Below are positions 8,191 through 13,219 of a DNA stretch of 13,219 bases, in pieces. Position 1 is the first letter of the stretch. Every line of letters starts with the position of its first letter. The notes beneath the pieces are model-generated. The model ran no database searches. It was given only the letters and a program-made list of their open reading frames with translations, and was not told where the DNA came from. This DNA is from Microcaldota archaeon (GTDB lineage: Archaea; Micrarchaeota; Micrarchaeia; CAILAH01): positions 1 through 13,219 of the forward strand of contig JAOAKR010000016.1 in NCBI GenBank assembly GCA_026419815.1, read 5' to 3'. The translations under genes and the position numbers were made by a program.

Positions 8191-8272
8191 CTGGCGGGCG
8201 CACACCAATTATGGAAAAATAGATATACTACATCACGATTCTGGCGGTGCGCGCGGTGTAATTATTTAATGG
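8191..8272. repeat. Imperfect direct repeat in divergent promoter region
   Basis: Two related blocks lie 50 bp apart: 8191-8214 (CTGGCGGGCGCACACC then AATTATGG) and 8241-8272 (CTGGCGGTGCGCGCGGTGT then AATTAT and AATGG). Both couple a GC-rich head to an AT-rich tail, between the divergent winged-helix genes. They could be a pair of regulator-binding sites. Similarity is imperfect, so chance is not excluded. Confidence 0.3.
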
Positions 8273-8287
8273 TTGCGATTGATATAA
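8262..8287 (+). promoter_or_regulatory. TATA-like elements for the multi-winged-helix gene
   Basis: Two AT-rich candidates precede the gene at 8334: TTATTTAAT at 8262-8270 and ATATAA at 8282-8287. Initiation about 25 bp downstream would give a leader of about 24-42 bases that includes the Shine-Dalgarno GTGAGG at 8323-8328. Which one is used cannot be decided. Confidence 0.4.
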
Positions 8288-8333
8288 GGGTGCCGGACCT
8301 AAGAGATAAACCTTTTGGTCCTGTGAGGCTGCT

Positions 8334-10442
8334 ATGCCCCCTATTGTCCAGATAACCATTGCCGGAGTGGACCCAATCACACGGTACAAGCAAAAGCTAG
8401 AGGTGAGCAGGAAATTTGGTGCGGACGGCCTGAAAATCTATTCCATACTTGAGAAGACTACGAGCATAAGCGAGATAATGCGAGAGGCACAGCCTATAAG
8501 CGAGGAAAAGGTCTATCGGATACTTGACTTTATGGGGCGGCTCGGCCTCATCACAATAAGCGGGATACCTGAGCAGTTCAGCGAACGGCAAGTGGAGGAG
8601 GGTGCACTGCTGGAGGTTACTGCTGCGGACTCGCTTGCACGGTTCAGGCACCAGAAGCTTCTCTTCAAAAGCTTCTCATCTGCGGGTATAAAGGTGTATG
8701 AGCTTCTGCACAAGAAGCCTGCAACCGTGCCTGAAGTATCTGCAGCGCTCGGCATTGAGCCAAAGCGCGTACAGGAGATATTTGATTTTATGCTCGCAAA
8801 CCAGATTGCAACGAATTTGCGTGCTGGCGCGCCGCCCGCCAGAAAGGAGGCGGTCCCGCCAAAGCCTCAGGAAGCGCCTGTATCCCCGCCGGAGAATGTG
8901 GCGCCCCCTGAACTGAAACCGCCCAAAAAGGAGGAGAAACTGCCGGCACCGGCCCCTGAGGCACCTGCCCTTCCAGAGGTTGACCCTTCCACTGATTACA
9001 AGATTGCTGAGGCGCCGCTTGCGGATAAGTACAAGATGCAGAAGGATGTGCTTGACAGGTTCGGTGGGGACGGGCTGCGCGTTTACTCAATACTTACCGT
9101 CCACGCGAGCGTTGGCCGCGCAGCCGAGCTTGCAGGGCTGCCTGTTGAGCGTGTCAATGACATAATGAGGTATATGCTCCAGGCGAAATACATCACCCCC
9201 TATGTTCCCGAGCCACGGAAAGAGGAGATTGCCGCAAAGGAAGGGGCCGTGGCTCCGATAAGCGCTGTAGAGAAGCGGCTGCCAGCCGAGGAAGAGTGGG
9301 AGATTAAGCCGCACGTTGAGGAGGAAACGCCAAAAGAGGAGGTTAAGGCTGCACTGAAAAGGCCCGAAGAGAAAATGCCTGCCAAGCCACGGCCGGCCCC
9401 TACTGCTGAAGAGGAGGAAATCAGGCCGCACGTTGAAGAGCTACCAGAAAAGGAAGTTCGGCCTTTGCCGGAGAAGGAGGAGGGGCCTATTGAAATAGGC
9501 GAAGAAGAGGAAGAAAAGGAAACTATTGAGGCCCAAAAAGAAGAAGAGGAAAAAGTGGAAGAAAAGGAAACTATTGAAGCACAAGAGGAAGAAGAGGAAG
9601 AAAAGGAAACTATTGAGGTCCAAGAGGAAGAAGAAGAGGAAGAAGAGGAGGAAGGCAGGCTAAGTGAGTTTGAGGAGCTCATACGGCAGGAGTTTGGTGA
9701 AAAGGGTGTGGAGGCATACCGCCTCATAGATGGGAAGCGCACTGCCGAGCAGATAATGAACGAGGCGGGTGTTGACGAGGAGCTCATAATAAAGCTGTTT
9801 GAGTTCCTTGAGGCTAAAGGTGTAATACGGCTTGAGCGGCCCAAACAGCATAAGGTTCTTGAGGAGGGTGAGGCGGAAGAGGAGGAGCGGAAGCCGCTTC
9901 GTGAGGCCGGCGCGATAACACAGCCGCTCTCTGAGACGATTGAGCGCCCGCGCAAGCAGATAATCATACGTGATATGGTGCCGCTTGATGTCCCCATAAT
10001 GCAGAAGCTTACGCTGCCTGCGCGGATGTCGCTGGAGGCCAAGCTGCTTGCCAAATTCGGCGCAAAATCACTCCGCCTTCTAAGCAAAATTGACAATGAA
10101 TCGGATGTTGTGACGCTTTCAATTGAGAACGGGGTAGACTTGAACGAGCTTGATGAGATATTGTATTCCATAAGCAACAGCGGTGGGTGCACATTTGCAA
10201 CGCTTTCAGAAGAGGATATACGCAGGAGGTACGGTGCCGAGGCGCTGGCAATCTACAAGAAATACGGGCGGGACGGTGTCATCCTGTACGCCCTAATAGG
10301 CAAAATGGACTCAATACGCAAGATGGTTGACTTCTCCAGGGTTGACAGGAAGAAGGCGGTTGAGATAATACTTGAGATAAACGGGCTGCTTGGCATTGAG
10401 GGCGTGTCACGCAAGGACCTTGCTGGCGAGCTCGGCTTATGA
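8334..10442 (+). CDS. Six-module winged-helix-like protein with acidic linkers
   Basis: This 702-residue soluble protein has about six diverged copies of a roughly 55-60-residue module, at about residues 20-78, 103-162, 231-291, 445-502, 566-624 and 642-691. The shared pattern is a FG-x-DG-(L/V)-x-(V/I)-Y-x-(I/L)-L helix, a Ser/Ala-rich turn, a helix with -VxxIhDFM- and a closing hydrophobic strand (LGLITIS, KYITPY, KGVIRLE). This looks like a winged-helix fold used repeatedly. Linkers are Pro/Lys/Glu rich (163-225), then strongly acidic (300-440), with EIKPHVEE and EIRPHVEE as a duplicated segment and three KETIE(A/V)Q units. The start at 8334 has GTGAGG 5 bases ahead. It is divergent from the winged-helix/coiled-coil gene, whose N-terminal domain resembles these modules. 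A scaffold or multivalent nucleic-acid or protein binder is likely; no family is recognised. Confidence 0.85.
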   Translation: MPPIVQITIAGVDPITRYKQKLEVSRKFGADGLKIYSILEKTTSISEIMREAQPISEEKVYRILDFMGRLGLITISGIPEQFSERQVEEGALLEVTAADSLARFRHQKLLFKSFSSAGIKVYELLHKKPATVPEVSAALGIEPKRVQEIFDFMLANQIATNLRAGAPPARKEAVPPKPQEAPVSPPENVAPPELKPPKKEEKLPAPAPEAPALPEVDPSTDYKIAEAPLADKYKMQKDVLDRFGGDGLRVYSILTVHASVGRAAELAGLPVERVNDIMRYMLQAKYITPYVPEPRKEEIAAKEGAVAPISAVEKRLPAEEEWEIKPHVEEETPKEEVKAALKRPEEKMPAKPRPAPTAEEEEIRPHVEELPEKEVRPLPEKEEGPIEIGEEEEEKETIEAQKEEEEKVEEKETIEAQEEEEEEKETIEVQEEEEEEEEEEGRLSEFEELIRQEFGEKGVEAYRLIDGKRTAEQIMNEAGVDEELIIKLFEFLEAKGVIRLERPKQHKVLEEGEAEEEERKPLREAGAITQPLSETIERPRKQIIIRDMVPLDVPIMQKLTLPARMSLEAKLLAKFGAKSLRLLSKIDNESDVVTLSIENGVDLNELDEILYSISNSGGCTFATLSEEDIRRRYGAEALAIYKKYGRDGVILYALIGKMDSIRKMVDFSRVDRKKAVEIILEINGLLGIEGVSRKDLAGELGL
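9489..9653 (+). repeat. Acidic tandem repeat inside the winged-helix-repeat gene
   Basis: A purine-rich (GAA/GAG) stretch encodes residues 386-440, nearly all Glu, interrupted by three KETIE(A/V)Q units starting at 9516, 9564 and 9603. The unit spacing differs (48 and 39 bases) but stays in frame. The strand asymmetry and repeats make it prone to replication slippage and hence to length variation. Confidence 0.85.
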
Positions 10443-10465
10443 CTTGAATTAATGCAGGGATAATT

Positions 10466-10573
10466 GTGGTTGCCCTTGTTGGAGGGGCGGCAATAGGCAT
10501 CCCGGAGGCGTATTCGTTGGCCTACTGCCGAGAGTACAGGGGGTTAAAGGCTTTTATTGCTTTGCTGGCTTAA
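10466..10573 (+). CDS. Possible tiny membrane protein ORF
   Basis: A GTG-started frame of 35 codons begins with a Gly/Ala/Ile/Val-rich hydrophobic segment (VALVGGAAIGIP), followed by a short loop (YCREYRG) and a second hydrophobic end (FIALLA). AGGGAT lies 4 bases before the GTG. The composition resembles a small transmembrane peptide rather than random spacer. Against it: the start is non-ATG, the length is tiny, and the probable S8e promoter overlaps its 3' end. If it is not coding, the 160 bp between 10443 and 10603 holds only that promoter. Confidence 0.25.
   Translation: MVALVGGAAIGIPEAYSLAYCREYRGLKAFIALLA
10545..10560 (+). promoter_or_regulatory. Probable BRE/TATA promoter for rps8e
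   Basis: TAAAGG followed by CTTTTATTG (10551-10559) has the layout of an archaeal BRE plus TATA box. Initiation about 25 bp downstream, near 10580, would leave a leader of about 24 bases that carries the Shine-Dalgarno AGAGGG of the S8e gene. Confidence 0.4.
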
Positions 10574-10603
10574 TCTACCGCTTTGAATTGAGAGGGAATG
10601 CTT

Positions 10604-10990
10604 ATGGACCAATTCCACGGGAGATCACTTACAAACCCGCGCGGCGGGCGCAGGGTTCCCAGCAGGGACAAGAGGAAATATGAAGCTGGCGGCTATTTTT
10701 CCGCACCTAAAGTAGGCGCTGAGAAGATTGTTGAGAAGAGAAGCGTGAAGGGCGGCGGGCTCAAGCTGCACGTGAAGAGCATCCAGCACGCCAATGTCAT
10801 CGTTGACAAGGGCCGTGCAGTCAAGACGAGGATACTAAAGGTAGTGTCAACCCCGGACAACAGGAACTATGCAAGGCAGGGGTTCATAACAAAGGGCGCG
10901 CACATAGCAACTGAGCTTGGGGATGCGATTGTGGTCAACAGGCCCGCACAGGACGGCCAAGTCAATGCCAGGCTCATAAAGAAGCAGTAA
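10604..10990 (+). CDS. rps8e: Small-subunit ribosomal protein S8e
   Basis: This 128-residue protein belongs to the archaeal/eukaryotic S8e family, a component of the 30S subunit with no bacterial counterpart. Family features seen: a basic Gly/Arg N-terminus (GRSLTNPRGGRR, then RDKRKYEAGG), the NYARQGFITKGA motif, and the C-terminal beta-rich end IATELGDAIVVNRPAQDGQ then VNARLIKK. Length is normal for archaeal S8e. Two ATGs are in frame, at 10598 and 10604. AGAGGG at 10591-10596 is 1 base from the first and 7 from the second, so 10604 is preferred. The gene stands alone, converging on sppA with only 11 bp between stops. Confidence 0.95.
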   Translation: MDQFHGRSLTNPRGGRRVPSRDKRKYEAGGYFSAPKVGAEKIVEKRSVKGGGLKLHVKSIQHANVIVDKGRAVKTRILKVVSTPDNRNYARQGFITKGAHIATELGDAIVVNRPAQDGQVNARLIKKQ

Positions 10991-11001
10991 TTTTAGCAGC
11001 A

Positions 11002-11952
11002 CTAGGTATACGACACTGATGCCGCCCTGCCCGGCAGCTGGGGGGCTATGTTGATGTTTACGTTAACTGTTCCCCTGGCGCTTTCCATAAACGCCTCAAG
11101 CAGGCCGCCCTGGCCGGACAGTGTGCACTCTCCATACTCCTCAACGCCTGCAAGGTCCGCTGCTTTCCTGAACGCCGCCTTGCGGCTCCCAATCTCGTCA
11201 ACGAGCCCAAGCGAGTATGCCATCCTCCCAGAGAGTATGCGTGCGTCAAGCGCTTGGCCGAACCGCTCATCAGTGAACCGCGGGTTGCCCTTCCGTGACT
11301 CATAAACCGCCTGCCTGAAATCGGCAAACACCTCATCAACGTACGCCTGCACTATCTCACGCTCTTCCGGTGTTAGCTGGCGGTCTATGTCCCCCATGCC
11401 TTTCTTGTCGCCAGATGCCACCACTGTATAATTTATGCCGAGCTTGTCAAAAAGGCCCTCCAATGACACAAAGGTGGCGCGGACGCCTATACTGCCGGTT
11501 ATCGCCTCAGGCTCAGAGACGATGTAGTCCGAGCCAACTGCGGCATAATACGCACCTGACGCGGCAACGTTGCGCAGGTATGCGACCACCGGCTTGTCCG
11601 ACTTCTTGGCGGCTTCGTATATCTCCCTGCTCGCGATGACCTCGCCGCCGGGCGAGTCTATGTAAAGCACAATCGCCTTTACGTCCGGCCGCCGGTTTGC
11701 CTCCTCAATCTGGCTTATTATCTGGCCGGACGTTGGGCGCGGCTCGGCCGAAAAAATAGATGCTTCCTCCTTATACTCGGTTATATAGTCATCTATGCGG
11801 ACTTCTGCTATACACGGCTTTGAGAGCAATGCGATGCCTGATGCCTGCCCTATTATTGCGAGCAATACCAGGCCTACTGCGGCCAGGATTAGGACAAACG
11901 CGATTATTCCGAGCAACGAGAACCGATAACCTTGCGGTGCTGCTTGCCTCAT
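11002..11952 (-). CDS. sppA: Signal peptide peptidase SppA-type membrane serine protease
   Basis: This 316-residue protease cleaves membrane-embedded peptides such as spent signal peptides. Residues about 11-38 form one N-terminal transmembrane helix (FSLLGIIAFVLILAAVGLVL) that anchors an outward-facing ClpP/crotonase-fold domain. Motifs: IDSPGG at 99-103, catalytic Ser132 in NVAASGAYYAA, GSIGV at 153-157, and general base Lys184 in the GDKKGMG loop. The Ser-Lys spacing of 52 equals that of the Thermococcus enzyme (Ser162/Lys214). QLTPEE and the C-terminal region with GLVDEIG are also typical. The frame is open far upstream, but that part overlaps carS on the other strand and looks non-coding. 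The ATG at 11952 lies about 25 bp from a TATA box, so I take it as a leaderless start; the ATG at 11991 is the alternative. Confidence 0.93.
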   Translation of the reverse strand: MRQAAPQGYRFSLLGIIAFVLILAAVGLVLLAIIGQASGIALLSKPCIAEVRIDDYITEYKEEASIFSAEPRPTSGQIISQIEEANRRPDVKAIVLYIDSPGGEVIASREIYEAAKKSDKPVVAYLRNVAASGAYYAAVGSDYIVSEPEAITGSIGVRATFVSLEGLFDKLGINYTVVASGDKKGMGDIDRQLTPEEREIVQAYVDEVFADFRQAVYESRKGNPRFTDERFGQALDARILSGRMAYSLGLVDEIGSRKAAFRKAADLAGVEEYGECTLSGQGGLLEAFMESARGTVNVNINIAPQLPGRAASVSYT

Positions 11953-11973
11953 GGCTCTTATGAAGCCCCCAAG

Positions 11974-11981
11974 TAATATAA
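11974..11981. promoter_or_regulatory. Shared bidirectional TATA-like box between sppA and carS
   Basis: TAATATAA (TTATATTA on the other strand) sits in the 55-bp gap between the divergent starts at 11952 and 12008. Its centre is about 25 bp from the sppA ATG and about 30 bp from the carS ATG. Neither gene has a convincing Shine-Dalgarno, so one box could direct leaderless mRNAs both ways. Confidence 0.5.
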
Positions 11982-12007
11982 GCTTCTGCATTTTGAAAAT
12001 TGGCGCT

Positions 12008-12520
12008 ATGGGGCTTGACTTGTGGGCGATACTGCTGTTCATCATCCCGCCGTACGTTGCAAACGCGGCGCCAGTAGTGCTAGGTGGCGGGCCGGCGGTT
12101 GATTTTGGTGCAAACGCGTGGGACGGCAAGAGAGTGCTGGGTGACGGCAAGACCTGGCGCGGACTGCTTGCAGGGGTATGCACTGGCGTGCTTGCCGGGG
12201 CAGCCCTCTCATACTGGCTTTCTGCCCCGTGGATGCTTGTGATGGGCATCTCCGCAAGTGGGGGGGCAATGCTTGGCGATCTCGCAGGCAGCTTCATAAA
12301 GAGGAGGATGGGGATGGAGCGCGGGAAGCCGTCCTTTGTGATGGACCAGCTGCTCTTCATAGTGTTCGCGATGGCGTTTTCTGCACCGGTTCTTATGCAG
12401 GAGCTTCCTGCGGTGCTTTACCCAGAAAGCGTGCTTATCATCCTGCTGCTAACTTATGTGATGCACCGCGCCGCCAATATTGCGGCAAACCGGCTGGGCC
12501 TCAAGGGTGTCCCTTGGTGA
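12008..12520 (+). CDS. carS: CDP-archaeol synthase (CDP-2,3-bis-O-geranylgeranyl-sn-glycerol synthase)
   Basis: This 170-residue membrane enzyme transfers CMP from CTP to unsaturated archaetidic acid, making the activated lipid for archaeal polar head-group attachment. The family signature is clear: GGGPAVDFG, then DGKRVLGDGKTWRG at about residues 38-51, then GDLAGSFIKRRMG with GKPSFVMDQ, as in CarS/DUF46 and the related CdsA fold. About five hydrophobic segments are seen (near residues 5-25, 52-70, 74-95, 115-132 and 138-158). The frame is open from 11951, but MGLDLWAILL at 12008 is the family-like start, and the upstream part overlaps the promoter and sppA. The UPF0200 kinase follows after 4 bp, so the two are one transcript. 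Confidence 0.95.
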   Translation: MGLDLWAILLFIIPPYVANAAPVVLGGGPAVDFGANAWDGKRVLGDGKTWRGLLAGVCTGVLAGAALSYWLSAPWMLVMGISASGGAMLGDLAGSFIKRRMGMERGKPSFVMDQLLFIVFAMAFSAPVLMQELPAVLYPESVLIILLLTYVMHRAANIAANRLGLKGVPW

Positions 12521-12524
12521 TGCT

Positions 12525-13106
12525 ATGAAGATTGTGTGCGTTACTGGGATGCGGGGATGCGGCAAGAGCGTGCTTGGCGAGGTTGCCAGGATGCGTGGGA
12601 TGCCAGTGTTTGAGATGCGGGACATTGTAACAGATATGATGGCGGCCGAGAACATTATGCTCAGCAACAGGAATATGCGCGAGTTTGCGAAACAGGTGCG
12701 CGAGATCCACGGGAAGGACATTATCGCAAAGAAGATGACGGAAAGGATCCGCGCCTCAGGCACGCACCGTGGCCTTGTGCTGGTGGTCGGCGTGCGCGGC
12801 ATGTATGAGGTGCGCGCATTCAGGGAAGCGTTCGGCGAGCAGAATGTAAAGCTGCTCGCCATACATTCCCCGCCTGAGGCAAGGTTCCAGCGCGTTATGC
12901 GCCGGACCGGCAAAATGGACGACCCACAAAGCTATGACGAATTCCTGTGGAGCGATGAGATGGAGCTTGGGTATGGCGTTTCAAAGGCCATCGCGCTTGC
13001 TGACGTGATGGTTGTGAACGATGGCAAGCTTGAGGAGTATATCGCCAAGTGCAACAAGGTGCTCACACAGCTTGAGCAGGACGGTGCTGCTGCGCCCGCA
13101 GTATGA
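12525..13106 (+). CDS. UPF0200 family P-loop kinase (dephospho-CoA kinase/NMP kinase-like)
   Basis: This 193-residue archaeal P-loop protein has Walker A GMRGCGKS at residues 8-15 and the family hallmarks MPVFEMRDIV, GVRGMYEVRAFREAF, LLAIHSPPEARFQRVMRR, a Trp-Ser-Asp-Glu segment and AIALADVMVVNDG. These match the UPF0200 group, related to CoaE and adenylate kinases; the true substrate is not known to me. The frame is open from 12480, but I chose the ATG at 12525 (MKIVCVTG), which puts the P-loop at the usual distance from the start. GGTGAT at 12516-12521 overlaps the carS stop and serves as a close Shine-Dalgarno, so translation is probably coupled. The C-terminus ends in an Ala-rich tail. 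Confidence 0.88.
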   Translation: MKIVCVTGMRGCGKSVLGEVARMRGMPVFEMRDIVTDMMAAENIMLSNRNMREFAKQVREIHGKDIIAKKMTERIRASGTHRGLVLVVGVRGMYEVRAFREAFGEQNVKLLAIHSPPEARFQRVMRRTGKMDDPQSYDEFLWSDEMELGYGVSKAIALADVMVVNDGKLEEYIAKCNKVLTQLEQDGAAAPAV

Positions 13107-13143
13107 GGTATGCCACGCAGGTGGCGGTTGCCAGGTGTGCATT

Positions 13144-13219
13144 ATGATACGGCTCAACATAGGTTATGGCAAGGAGATGCGCGCGTGCGAGTGCGCACAG
13201 CTTAAGGAGGGGCTTGAGC
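13144..13219 (+). CDS. Start of an unidentified gene, cut by the window end
   Basis: An ATG at 13144 opens 25 codons (MIRLNIGYGKE, then RACECAQLKEGLE) that run off the right edge. GGTG at 13134-13137 lies 6 bases ahead, a good archaeal Shine-Dalgarno, and the gene would follow the UPF0200 kinase by 37 bp on the same strand. An in-frame GTG at 13135 is an alternative start. Too little is present to name a family. Confidence 0.4.
   Translation, partial: MIRLNIGYGKEMRACECAQLKEGLE

Noticed and set aside
9489..9653. Tandem repeat considered as a CRISPR array
   Set aside because: Units are short, in frame, irregularly spaced and purine-rich coding sequence without unique spacers.
9200..10192. 330-codon minus-strand frame rich in Ser
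   Set aside because: It is the antisense shadow of the GAA/GAG-rich winged-helix-repeat gene; the Ser runs are reverse complements of Glu codons.
11953..12360. Long N-terminal extension of SppA to 452 residues
   Set aside because: It is antisense to carS, Ser/Pro-rich shadow sequence, and precedes the transmembrane anchor that normally starts SppA.
13111..13206. Frame starting with ATG at 13111 (MPRRWRLPG) as the next gene
   Set aside because: It ends at a TAA near the window end, is Arg-rich without family features, and has no good Shine-Dalgarno; the frame at 13144 is better supported.

Overview
The window reads as archaeal chromosome from a metagenome-type assembly. Evidence for archaea: ribosomal protein S8e, an NMD3 homologue, the archaeal lipid enzyme CDP-archaeol synthase (CarS), a UPF0200-type P-loop kinase, a FlaI/GspE-class secretion ATPase of archaeal type, GGTG/GAGG Shine-Dalgarno sequences, and AT-rich TATA-like boxes about 25 bp ahead of apparently leaderless starts. 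A DPANN lineage (Micrarchaeota/Diapherotrites-like) is my guess from the gene mix, not something proven here. The first 19 bases are the Nextera/Tn5 mosaic-end adapter, so the left edge is a sequencing artefact on a contig end.

Layout. (1) Positions 20-3251, plus strand: two envelope genes in tandem, a 5'-truncated protein whose C-terminal two thirds looks like an outer-membrane-type beta-barrel, and a 672-residue Cys-rich secreted protein with Ig-like and carboxypeptidase-regulatory-like regions. (2) Positions 8143-3314, minus strand: a probable five-gene operon coding for a winged-helix/coiled-coil protein, a type II/IV secretion (archaellum/pilus) ATPase, a 67-residue unknown protein, class II HMG-CoA reductase and NMD3. 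(3) Positions 8144-8333: divergent promoter region. (4) Positions 8334-10442, plus strand: a 702-residue protein with six copies of a winged-helix-like module joined by Pro/Glu-rich linkers. (5) Positions 10604-10990: ribosomal protein S8e, with a possible tiny membrane ORF just before it. (6) Positions 11952-11002, minus strand: SppA-type membrane protease, divergent from carS (12008-12520), UPF0200 kinase (12525-13106) and the start of one more gene that runs off the right edge. The convergent gaps 3252-3313 and 10991-11001 hold nothing I recognise.

How they fit: HMG-CoA reductase (mevalonate for isoprenoids) and CarS (CDP-archaeol) are two steps of archaeal membrane lipid synthesis. SppA, the secretion ATPase and the two secreted/envelope proteins are all surface functions. 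The most unusual part is the centre: a secretion ATPase with no FlaJ/TadC membrane partner in the window, co-transcribed with a winged-helix/coiled-coil protein and lying opposite a multi-winged-helix protein. This may be a cytoplasmic scaffold or regulatory module for a pilus-like machine. Separately, a beta-barrel-like protein in an archaeal contig is unexpected.
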